Origin: Salmonella enterica subsp. houtenae serovar Houten
GTDB taxonomy: Bacteria > Pseudomonadota > Gammaproteobacteria > Enterobacterales > Enterobacteriaceae
Reading direction: 5' to 3'
NCBI GenBank assembly: GCA_900478215.1
Contig: LS483478.1
Coordinates: forward strand, 2,170,001-2,234,000
DNA length: 64,000 nucleotides
Positions 34,595-42,010 of this stretch are shown one piece after another. A program made the position numbers and the translations under genes. Positions within the stretch are counted from its first letter, which is position 1. Each line of letters starts with the position of its first letter. The notes beneath the pieces were generated by a model. It saw only the letters and a program-made list of their open reading frames with translations, did not search any database and was not told the DNA's origin.

Positions 34595-35356
34595 CTATTT
34601 CATCCAGTTATCGACGACGCCAGATATTTTTTGTGGCCCTTGCTCTTTAAGCCATAAGTTAAAGTCATCGCGCACAGGAGAGCCTTTCTTAAAGGCAATG
34701 CCAAGTTGATCAACATTCTTGAAAACATAACGACTTTCTATCGGCATTTTTTTCTTATTTTTGAAGGTAAAATAAACCGGCTCTTCTATAAATGCCAGAT
34801 CAAGATTACCATTTTTTAGATCAGCCATCGTCTCATTATATGTTGGATACAATTTTACGTTACTTAACAAGTAATATCCTTTGGGCTCCAGAACGTTTTT
34901 GATAAGGTCGGAGTAAGCCATTCCTCGAGGGTATCCAATAGAATATTGATTTAATTCATGGAGATTATTGAGCGTTATTAGATGATTGGCCATACTGACC
35001 AGATAAAAAGAGTTGATGTAATAAGGCTCAGAGAAATCAATAACTTTCTTACGTTTATCTGTGATTGAAATTCCCGAAAATGCGACATCTGCCTGACCGC
35101 TCGCCACTGCGCCAAGCATTCCATCCCAGGCATATTCGGTGATGTTTAGCTTACAATGCCGTGACTGACAGTAAGATGAAAAAAGCTCCAGATCTATCCC
35201 CTGCAATTTGCCATCAGCACTCTTAAATAACATAGGGGGAGAGGCCGGTGATACTGCGACATTGAGTGTTCTCCCTTCAATGACGCCATTAGCAAAAGCT
35301 GAAGATGACATTATTCCCAACACTATCATCGATAAGGCAAGTTTTTTGGATAACAT
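34595..35356 (-). CDS. dalS: Periplasmic amino-acid binding protein, DalS-type
   Basis: A 253-aa periplasmic protein with a Sec signal (hydrophobic 5-20, cleavage after S-A-F-A) and a bilobed SBP_bac_3 fold. Family hallmarks are G-I-D-L-E-L (about 53-58), G-Q-A-D-V-A-F-S-G (about 87-95) and the ligand Asp in N-L-D-L-A-F (about 185). It strongly resembles the published Salmonella D-alanine receptor DalS. The 900-bp upstream gap, towards the DUF1294 gene and sseJ, would carry its promoter. SPI-2 (SsrB) control is known for Salmonella dalS; I did not pin the site. Confidence 0.85.
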   Translation of the reverse strand: MLSKKLALSMIVLGIMSSSAFANGVIEGRTLNVAVSPASPPMLFKSADGKLQGIDLELFSSYCQSRHCKLNITEYAWDGMLGAVASGQADVAFSGISITDKRKKVIDFSEPYYINSFYLVSMANHLITLNNLHELNQYSIGYPRGMAYSDLIKNVLEPKGYYLLSNVKLYPTYNETMADLKNGNLDLAFIEEPVYFTFKNKKKMPIESRYVFKNVDQLGIAFKKGSPVRDDFNLWLKEQGPQKISGVVDNWMK

Positions 35357-36271
35357 GCTATCTATTTCCTATAGTAAGGTAATACGTATTATGAAGTAAG
35401 CATTAGGGCGTAAGCCTGACATTTGCAGGCGTAAAGTGCTCAACGTTATGTACTCCATCGCTTATGGCTAAAATGATCATAACTAATTTAATCAGGAGGT
35501 TTGATAGTAATAATCAAAGGGGAGGGATTGAATATACTATGAGATATCAATTGGATATGGGTACAGAGATCACCCCATGAAAGGTGAAAATGTAAAGATA
35601 CCATAGACATTCGTACACTGGACATAGTTTATGCTCCATTTACGCATACATATTTACATGGTAAGCAGATAAATACTTCAGTGACGGTGCCTTTAATGTC
35701 TCTAATTATCATCTTACCACTCTACCCAGGGCCAATATAAAGACTTATCTTTGCTTGTCAAATACATTTTATGAGCTGGGTTAATTTGCTTGCTATCTAT
35801 ATTTGTAAACGTATAAGTTATTTTTCGTATGAACGGAAGAAAACAAATCAGGAGTTCTGACTATGTTGTTATGTTTATCAAAACGTTAACTTATTTTAAT
35901 CGATAATAATCTTAATTCAGAAATATCTGAATATACGCTGTTGAGGAGATAAAGTTCTTAAATTAACATCGTACATCTTATGCAATAAATACAAATACGA
36001 TAAATAAATCCAAAACTGAGACTGCCAACCGGATAATAAACAGTAATAGAGGGGATTCTTCATTAAGTTATCCTGGCAGCGGTTAAGGCGGTAACATTTT
36101 CGGTGGCTTTATCCATTTTAATCGTGTTCACAACACATTAATTACATTATGGTTAGCATGGTAATTAAAAATGAATCCTCGATGACTCGTTGATTAAGTG
36201 AAAAGAAAATTCTACATAACATATGCGCACGTATTGCGTATAATGCGCTCCGATACCCCCTAATCACTGCC
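35357..36271. other. Long AT-rich non-coding gap between dalS and the DUF1294 gene
   Basis: About 900 bp with no convincing ORF. It must hold the divergent promoters of dalS and the DUF1294 gene. An 18-bp interrupted palindrome, ATTCAG-AAATAT-CTGAAT, lies at 35915-35932. The composition matches horizontally acquired, H-NS-silenced DNA. Confidence 0.5.
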
Positions 36272-36628
36272 ATGACTAATGATATGTATCTTAACCGCTT
36301 TTGTTATTTGCTCCTGATCTCCGCCGCGGTCGGAAGCATTTTTACTTCGCAACCTGTCGTGATGTGGTTCCTGCTCGTCAACGTGCTAACGCTGGTGATC
36401 TACGGTATGGACAAAATGGCGGCACGGAAGGCCTGGCGCAGAGTACCAGAATCCACTTTGCTGGTGTTTGGTTTTGTCGGTGGGTGGCCTGGTGCGATTG
36501 TTGGTCAACAACTCTTCCGTCATAAAACGCAAAAGCAGCCATTCAAAACATACTTTATCGTCAGTGTGATAGTGAGTATCTCAGTTACGGTGGCGATTTA
36601 TCGACTCTATCCATTTTTGTCTTACTGA
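36272..36628 (+). CDS. DUF1294 family inner-membrane protein
   Basis: A 118-aa membrane protein with three to four hydrophobic segments (about 8-24, 27-44, 60-78, 95-114). The signature Y-G-M-D-K-M-A-A-R-K-A-W-R-R-V-P-E lies near 44-60, and the F-G-F-V-G-G-W-P-G-A motif near 66-75. DUF1294 domains are found alone or fused to cold-shock domains; function is unknown. It lies next to sseJ and converges on it. Confidence 0.85.
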   Translation: MTNDMYLNRFCYLLLISAAVGSIFTSQPVVMWFLLVNVLTLVIYGMDKMAARKAWRRVPESTLLVFGFVGGWPGAIVGQQLFRHKTQKQPFKTYFIVSVIVSISVTVAIYRLYPFLSY

Positions 36629-36719
36629 ACAGAGACTATGTATCACTCATTGAGCAATCGGCAGCAAAGACAAGCGTTTCGCTCAGGGCGTATAGTCTCA
36701 GGTGAAACATTTACTTATA

Positions 36720-37946
36720 TTATTCGTTAGAATAATGATTGACTATAAACTTTTCTAGCATCAAAGCAAAACTAAGGTGAACCTCCTGAGTCGGATGAAC
36801 ATAGTCATTAAAAATATATGGCGGGCATATATCCAGTTGGGGATCATGAGCCCCGGGAATATGTATATAGCCATGATGAGTATAAGGATTTTTCGTATCA
36901 TAACCAATATTACTGGCCACATTGATTAATTGTTTAAATGCGTCACTGGTCTCAAAATAAAATATCTTTTTCTGTGGGTATTTTTCTTTTAACTCTTCAA
37001 CACAACTTTTTAACAAAGCATTGTGAGCAGTACTTTCATCTTTAAGTTTTCTTTTCTCGCCAGAATGTTGTGCATAGGGTGTCAAAGACAAATCAGGAAT
37101 TCCCATGACCAGAACATTCTCCACTCCCTCGGTGATTACTTTTATAATATCATCAATTTGTTGCTCAACTACCTTTGCTATATTATCTTTGTGTAGCGTC
37201 ATATAGTCATTACCCCCCAATAAAAACATGGTGAGATCCTGACTGGAAGGGGTATAAGATGCAACTTGCCTGTCCGTATTTGATACAAAATCGCCGATGC
37301 AATTAAAGCAGGAATAGCTAGCCGATGTACTTCCCCCTTCGGCAAAATTAATCATCTCCTTACTTAAAAACTGAGGCGATGATAAAAAATCAGTCCAGGA
37401 AAACCCATTAGTGAATCTTCCCTCATAGTATTGAGGATAGGAGGGCAAGAGATGATATGTTTTTTCAAACATACGCCCCATGGAGTCAGACAAGCTGTCG
37501 CCAAAAATTATCAGTCTGGTAATGCCGTCCAAAGAACTATTTCTTGTCTTAGGGTATAGTTTGTTGATTTCTCTGGCAAGGCTAAAAACGTCCTGATGGC
37601 ATTCAACCACAATAGATAAAAGAGTTTCGCCATTATCACCTTTAATAATCAACTCATCGGCTTGCCCCTGTGATTCTATAATAAACTGCTCTTTACATCC
37701 CTGAGAGGCTAGCGCACGAAGCTTGATATAGGCTCCACGAACCTGTACTGGTGTTAAGTTCAGTTCCTGATAGTGGTAAAGTTTAAAGAGACATTCAAGG
37801 GCCTCTGCATGATATGTAGAGAAAAAATATTCTTTAATTCTTTCCCATAAGCTCATTTCCGGAGGGCGAGAACTATCTTTTATAGCGTTAAATTTTTCAA
37901 CGCTGATAGACGATTTGAAATACCCTTGTCCAACACTGAACGGCAT
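36720..37946 (-). CDS. sseJ: SseJ, SPI-2 type III effector: glycerophospholipid:cholesterol acyltransferase
   Basis: A 408-aa GDSL-family lipase/acyltransferase secreted by the SPI-2 system onto the Salmonella-containing vacuole. There it deacylates phospholipids and esterifies cholesterol, and it is stimulated by host RhoA. The N-terminal 140 residues carry the translocation signal, including the W-E-R-I-K-E-Y-F-F motif (about 34-42). The catalytic Ser is in I-F-G-D-S-L-S-D-S (S151 in the literature), and His384 in D-Y-V-H-P-T is confirmed by counting from the C-terminus. The gene is intact, which argues against serovars Typhi and Paratyphi A, where sseJ is a pseudogene. It is SsrB-regulated. 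Confidence 0.96.
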   Translation of the reverse strand: MPFSVGQGYFKSSISVEKFNAIKDSSRPPEMSLWERIKEYFFSTYHAEALECLFKLYHYQELNLTPVQVRGAYIKLRALASQGCKEQFIIESQGQADELIIKGDNGETLLSIVVECHQDVFSLAREINKLYPKTRNSSLDGITRLIIFGDSLSDSMGRMFEKTYHLLPSYPQYYEGRFTNGFSWTDFLSSPQFLSKEMINFAEGGSTSASYSCFNCIGDFVSNTDRQVASYTPSSQDLTMFLLGGNDYMTLHKDNIAKVVEQQIDDIIKVITEGVENVLVMGIPDLSLTPYAQHSGEKRKLKDESTAHNALLKSCVEELKEKYPQKKIFYFETSDAFKQLINVASNIGYDTKNPYTHHGYIHIPGAHDPQLDICPPYIFNDYVHPTQEVHLSFALMLEKFIVNHYSNE

Positions 37947-38320
37947 TGTATCCTCCTTCTTAATATGAAAAAGTAAATGAAATATCTCAGAACGTATCAG
38001 TTAGCAAATGTTAGCAGTAAAAATAATCAGGTAAATGATGTATATTGAATTGCTAAGCACTATTATTCATTGTCTATTGTTTTTATTAAAGTAAATATAC
38101 TATCAACAGCATGAAATTAATGCCAGCTACATATTATCTGACTGCTATCATTATTGAACGTGAGTGTGATTAAGGAAAAATTTAAAATGTATGCATTTCT
38201 GTTTTTAGTATGCTGGCGGGAGTGCAAGTGGGCTTAATACTCAGATAGAGTTATTATCGTCTTTTACATAACCTTTTGACATCTGTCCTTATAGTGATTT
38301 TTTTACGTAGGTTAACCACC
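37947..38320. other. Divergent promoter gap between sseJ and a membrane-protein gene
   Basis: An AT-rich 374-bp region upstream of both sseJ and the following gene. It must contain the SsrB-responsive sseJ promoter. I cannot assign sites with confidence, and no ORF is supported. Confidence 0.5.
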
Positions 38321-39037
38321 ATGAGTGATGATTCGATTATTAAAAATTCTTCAATGCTTTTAGCATATTTGGGCGGTTTGGGATGGGGGAGCGCCTATTT
38401 TTATGGTTGGGGAGTCTCCGCGTACTATGGCTTCCCATGGTGGTATGTAGGCGTTGGACCCGACAACATAGCCCGAAGTTTATTCCACGCCATTAGCCTG
38501 ATGGCTATATTTATAGTAGCATGGGGCGCTGGTATTTTTTTGTTTTTTGTAGTAAAGCGAAAAACACATATTAACGATCTTAGCTTTTTACGTCTTTTTT
38601 TGGCAGCTATTTTATTTTTCATTCCAATTGTTATTGAATTCTCTATCTTAACAAGTTCATTTTTATGGGAGCTTTTTTTTGCCGTTTTACTGGTGGCCTT
38701 ATGCTTATCTGTGGGTATGCGATTTTATAGTAAATCGATGCCAGTAATTTGTTTCACGCAACTAAGCTGGGTGCGAAAACATTGTTTTACCATAATTATG
38801 GTTGGTTTTATTATGTACTTTTGGTCGTTTTCTTTTTTTGTTGGGATATATAAGCCGCAATTAAAGAAAGAGTACGAAATGATATTATATGATGGCGGCT
38901 GGTATTATGTATTGGCCAGATATCATGATAGTTTTATTTTGTCGAAATCGTTTACTAAAAATAATAACAGATTTATTATCTTTAGACCTGAAGATGGGCG
39001 CTCTTATGAAATTGCCCTGGTGAAAGTTAGACTTTAG
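38321..39037 (+). CDS. Predicted polytopic inner-membrane protein next to sseJ
   Basis: A 238-aa protein, very rich in F, W and Y, with about five hydrophobic segments (about 9-30, 45-66, 77-100, 103-120, 150-172). The C-terminal 65 residues are polar and probably cytoplasmic or periplasmic. The start M-S-D-D-S at 38321 is chosen because an uncharged N-terminus follows; an upstream in-frame ATG at 38276 is possible. I recall an uncharacterised SPI-2-co-regulated gene at this place in S. Typhimurium. Function is unknown. AT-rich like sseJ. Confidence 0.65.
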   Translation: MSDDSIIKNSSMLLAYLGGLGWGSAYFYGWGVSAYYGFPWWYVGVGPDNIARSLFHAISLMAIFIVAWGAGIFLFFVVKRKTHINDLSFLRLFLAAILFFIPIVIEFSILTSSFLWELFFAVLLVALCLSVGMRFYSKSMPVICFTQLSWVRKHCFTIIMVGFIMYFWSFSFFVGIYKPQLKKEYEMILYDGGWYYVLARYHDSFILSKSFTKNNNRFIIFRPEDGRSYEIALVKVRL

Positions 39038-39291
39038 TAAAATGTTTGCCTGCGCTGCGCCAGGGTTGAGCCTCCTGCTATCTACCCATGGTAGTAATAC
39101 TCTTCATATGTTTCCATCTAAACGGAAGTGCTGCTACTGTCTTCGTAGTCCTCATCGATAATAATGCTGCTGACCTGCGCGGTAAGGGCGCTACGGGGGA
39201 TCCTGCGTACGATAAAGCATCGTGTATCAAGCGGCGTTTTATGGAAAACACAGAGACAAATGCAACGCCAGGAAGGGCTTCTCATTACACT

Positions 39292-39693
39292 TTACCTGAC
39301 ATTGCCATCCGAGGGACGGGTTACCAAATGTTTTAAACCAAACCCAATTTGAATTGGACAGCTCAGAAGTCGATTACCCACAGAACAAATATGAGCAATA
39401 AAGTTATGTTGTGGGCGGAATGTACGACCACTAGTAGGCTGTTTGGCTGTTAAAATATTTATTTTCCCATAGTACCCTGTGACAGGCCTTCCAGAGGCAT
39501 TTGCTAACATCTGTGCATTAGAAAAACAGCTTCCATTTGCGCTATAGCAACTTATAAAGTTTATTTTCTCGTAAGAGTTGCCGATATGACGGATTGATTT
39601 AAAAAGTGATGATGAGTGACTTGCTCCGGAACTGATATGATTTTCATTTTGAACGACAAAAGGCGCACCATGCTTAACGATTAAAATAGTCAT
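39292..39693 (-). CDS. Small toxin-like protein, possibly truncated
   Basis: A 133-aa ORF. Its middle section, I-N-F-I-S-C-Y-S-A-N-G-S followed by S-N-A-Q-M-L-A-N-A-S-G-R-P-V-T-G-Y-Y-G-K-I, recalls a segment I associate with C-terminal domains of RHS/polymorphic toxins. In those, a cysteine precedes a helix and the G-x-P-V-T-G strand. T-F-R-P-Q (about 91-95) may end the conserved part, since the remaining residues look degenerate. A weak ribosome-binding site (AGGTAAT) precedes the ATG. Real function is uncertain; it could be a decayed effector or toxin domain. Confidence 0.45.
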   Translation of the reverse strand: MTILIVKHGAPFVVQNENHISSGASHSSSLFKSIRHIGNSYEKINFISCYSANGSCFSNAQMLANASGRPVTGYYGKINILTAKQPTSGRTFRPQHNFIAHICSVGNRLLSCPIQIGFGLKHLVTRPSDGNVR

Positions 39694-39716
39694 TAATTAT
39701 TACCTGAAGTTTATTT

Positions 39717-39848
39717 TTAATTAAGAACAACTATATCGCTTTCAGTGATTACAAACATTTCAAATGACGCACCTCTGATTTGCTGTCCTCCAGAAGATGG
39801 AGTGGCGGTTTTAAGTTTAAACAGCAGAGCTAAGCTGCCTGTCTTCAC
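39717..39848 (-). CDS. Short ORF just upstream of the toxin-like gene
   Basis: A 43-codon frame begins with GTG at 39848 (open for six more codons to a stop). Its composition is protein-like: S-L-A-L-L-F-K-L-K-T-A-T-P-S-S-G-G, then F-E-M-F-V-I-T-E-S-D-I-V-V-L-N. It ends 23 bp before the start of the 133-aa ORF on the same strand, so the two could form a pair or be pieces of one broken gene. No family is recognised. Confidence 0.35.
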   Translation of the reverse strand: MKTGSLALLFKLKTATPSSGGQQIRGASFEMFVITESDIVVLN

Positions 39849-40382
39849 GCTGCAAGGAATATACTCTTAGCATATTTAACTATATGATTTGATGAATATA
39901 TAAAAGCTATTGAGCATCTATTTACTTTAGATGACAATAATAAACATTGCTATATTTTATATCCTATGAAAATTAATTCATATGAGAGTGCACGCATGTG
40001 CTGTCACATCGAATTTACCCTTCAAAAGCATGAAAAAAAAAGCTTTGGCGTTTTTTCTGCGAACGCGTGTTAAGTCAATGGCTCAATCCGCTCTGGGCCC
40101 TTATTTTTCACATTTTCCACGGAGCGCGACACGGCAGTCAGATAAACTTATCGACAGGCACGGCACCGTTGACGGCTATCCCTTCTGCCTCTCTCCCGTC
40201 AATATCCTGGCGCATCCATTCCGTTGCTACCTCTGGTGACAGAACCCGTGGGCGGCACGGGAATTTCGACCAGACCGCTATCGGCTGCTGCCGCCACACT
40301 CAAGATAACCTTTCTTTTCATCTCCGCGTTCACTTACTGATTTAATGTAGTATTTAATTTTATAATTAAATAGAAAAATCTG
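39849..40382. other. Gap upstream of frmR with a possible frameshifted gene remnant
   Basis: The first half is AT-rich with no gene. On the minus strand at 40138-40321, a frame starting M-K-R-K-V-I-L-S-V-A-A-A-A-D-S-G ends at codon 40. A +1 shift reads through S-P-E-V-A-T-E-W-M-R-Q-D-I-D-G-R-E to a stop at 40138. This looks like a frameshifted fragment of an unidentified gene. Composition changes to GC-rich at about 40050, towards backbone DNA. Confidence 0.35.
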
Positions 40383-40404
40383 ATACCATACCCCCCTATA
40401 GTAT
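40383..40404. promoter_or_regulatory. FrmR operator
   Basis: ATACCATA-CCCCCC-TATAGTAT is an inverted repeat with one mismatch around a C6 (G6 on the other strand) core. This is the DNA pattern of CsoR/RcnR-family type 2 operators. It lies 12 bp before the frmR start and would overlap the promoter. Confidence 0.85.
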
Positions 40405-40415
40405 ATGGAGGTCGA

Positions 40416-40691
40416 ATGCCGCATTCACCTGAAGATAAAAAACGTATTCTTACCCGTGTTCGTCGTATACGCGGGCAGGTCGAAGCGCTGGAGCGGGCGC
40501 TTGAGTCTGGCGAACCTTGTCTGGCGATTCTGCAACAGATTGCCGCCGTGCGCGGCGCGTCTAATGGCCTGATGAGTGAAATGGTTGAAATCCATCTGAA
40601 AGATGAGCTGGTCAGCGGGGAAACTACGCCAGAACAGCGCGCGGTTCGGATGGCGGAAATCGGCCATCTCCTTCGCGCTTATCTAAAATAA
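40416..40691 (+). CDS. frmR: FrmR, formaldehyde-responsive repressor
   Basis: A 91-aa CsoR/RcnR-family repressor. The R-V-R-R-I-R-G-Q-V-E-A-L helix is typical, and the sensory Cys35 in E-P-C-L-A-I-L and His60 in E-I-H-L are present. S. enterica FrmR is known to react with formaldehyde through the N-terminal proline and Cys35 and to release the frm promoter. It is followed 31 bp later by the formaldehyde dehydrogenase gene. Confidence 0.93.
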   Translation: MPHSPEDKKRILTRVRRIRGQVEALERALESGEPCLAILQQIAAVRGASNGLMSEMVEIHLKDELVSGETTPEQRAVRMAEIGHLLRAYLK

Positions 40692-40722
40692 CAATTTCCC
40701 TCACCGTAACAGGAAGAGATAT

Positions 40723-41841
40723 ATGAAATCACGTGCAGCAGTTGCTTTTGGTCCCGGTCAGCCGCTAAAAATTGTCGAGATTGACGTTGCGCCGCCGAAA
40801 AAAGGCGAAGTTCTGGTCAAAATCACCCACACAGGCGTTTGCCATACCGATGCATTTACCCTTTCTGGCGACGATCCGGAAGGCGTATTCCCGGCAGTCC
40901 TGGGTCACGAAGGCGGCGGCGTGGTTGTCGAGGTCGGCGAGGGGGTAACCAGCCTGAAACCCGGCGACCATGTTATTCCACTGTATACGGCAGAATGCGG
41001 CGAGTGTCGGTTCTGTAAATCCGGTAAAACTAACCTTTGTCAGGCCGTACGCGCCACTCAGGGAAAAGGGCTGATGCCGGATGGCACTACCCGCTTTTCT
41101 TATAACGGCGAACCGGTTTATCACTATATGGGAACCAGCACGTTCAGCGAATATACCGTTTGTGCGGAAATTTCTCTGGCGAAAGTGAACCCGCAGGCGC
41201 CGCTGGATAAAGTGTGCCTGTTGGGCTGCGGCGTGACGACTGGTATTGGCGCCGTCCATAACACCGCTAAAGTGAAAGCTGGCGATACCGTTGCCGTTTT
41301 TGGTTTAGGGGGTATTGGGCTGGCGGTTATTCAGGGCGCGGTTCAGGCTAAAGCAGGGCGTATTTTAGCTGTCGATACGAATCCGGAAAAATTTACTCTG
41401 GCGGGAGAAATGGGGGCGACAGACTTTATTAACCCGAATGATTACGACAAACCGATCCAGGACGTTATTGTTGAGCTTACTGATGGCGGCGTAGACTTCA
41501 GTTTTGAATGTATCGGCAACGTTAACGTGATGCGAGCAGCGCTGGAATGTTGTCATAAAGGCTGGGGCGAAAGCATTATTATTGGCGTAGCAGGGGCTGG
41601 GCAGGAAATTAAAACCCGTCCCTTCCAGCTAGTAACCGGTCGCGTCTGGCGTGGCTCCGCCTTTGGCGGCGTGAAAGGGCGCACGCAGCTGCCAGGGATG
41701 GTAGAAGATGCGATGAACGGTAAAATCCGTTTAGATCCTTTTATTACTCACCGCTTGCCGCTGGAGCAGATTAACGATGCCTTTGAACTGATGCATCAGG
41801 GTAAATCCATCCGTACTGTTATCCACTTTGGCGATAACTGA
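40723..41841 (+). CDS. frmA: S-(hydroxymethyl)glutathione dehydrogenase / class III alcohol dehydrogenase
   Basis: A 372-aa zinc, NAD-dependent enzyme (FrmA/AdhC) oxidising S-hydroxymethylglutathione, formed from formaldehyde and glutathione; it also reduces S-nitrosoglutathione. Catalytic-zinc ligands lie in T-G-V-C-H-T-D (Cys about 40) and G-H-E-G-G-G (His about 62). The structural zinc cysteines are C-G-E-C-R-F-C-x-S-G-K-T-N-L-C (about 92-106), and the NAD fold shows G-L-G-G-I-G-L-A. It is co-transcribed with frmR. The E. coli third gene frmB (S-formylglutathione hydrolase) is missing; trg follows. Confidence 0.95.
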   Translation: MKSRAAVAFGPGQPLKIVEIDVAPPKKGEVLVKITHTGVCHTDAFTLSGDDPEGVFPAVLGHEGGGVVVEVGEGVTSLKPGDHVIPLYTAECGECRFCKSGKTNLCQAVRATQGKGLMPDGTTRFSYNGEPVYHYMGTSTFSEYTVCAEISLAKVNPQAPLDKVCLLGCGVTTGIGAVHNTAKVKAGDTVAVFGLGGIGLAVIQGAVQAKAGRILAVDTNPEKFTLAGEMGATDFINPNDYDKPIQDVIVELTDGGVDFSFECIGNVNVMRAALECCHKGWGESIIIGVAGAGQEIKTRPFQLVTGRVWRGSAFGGVKGRTQLPGMVEDAMNGKIRLDPFITHRLPLEQINDAFELMHQGKSIRTVIHFGDN

Positions 41842-41847
41842 TTCATC

Positions 41848-41875
41848 CGCCAGCGGATTTTCCGCTGGCGCTTTT
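41848..41875 (+). terminator. Rho-independent terminator of frmRA
   Basis: A perfect ten-base stem (CGCCAGCGGA / TCCGCTGGCG) with a three-base loop is followed by CTTTTC, six bases after the frmA stop. Confidence 0.9.
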
Positions 41876-41931
41876 CTGAATTTTCTGGAATGAATGTTGT
41901 GAAAATGTGACGAAGGCGATGCTTTTCGCGG

Positions 41932-41958
41932 TAAGCAAACATCACGAAGTGCCGATGA
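41932..41958 (+). promoter_or_regulatory. Sigma-28 (FliA) promoter of trg
   Basis: TAAG, then exactly 15 bases, then GCCGATGA: this matches the flagellar class 3 consensus TAAA(G)-N15-GCCGATAA with one clear mismatch. It lies 53 bp upstream of the trg start, fitting co-expression with flagella. Confidence 0.88.
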
Positions 41959-42010
41959 CTATCTAACGGGCGTGTTTTTACGCATTAAACCTACAAGAGA
42001 GTCGACGGTC

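Noticed and set aside
35915..35932. LexA or CRP site
   Set aside because: The palindrome has neither CTG-N10-CAG nor TGTGA-N6-TCACA spacing; left as an unexplained palindrome.
39088..39352. ORFs of 62 and 82 codons before the toxin-like gene
   Set aside because: They overlap each other and the 3' end of the minus-strand ORF, have no ribosome-binding site, and resemble no family I know.
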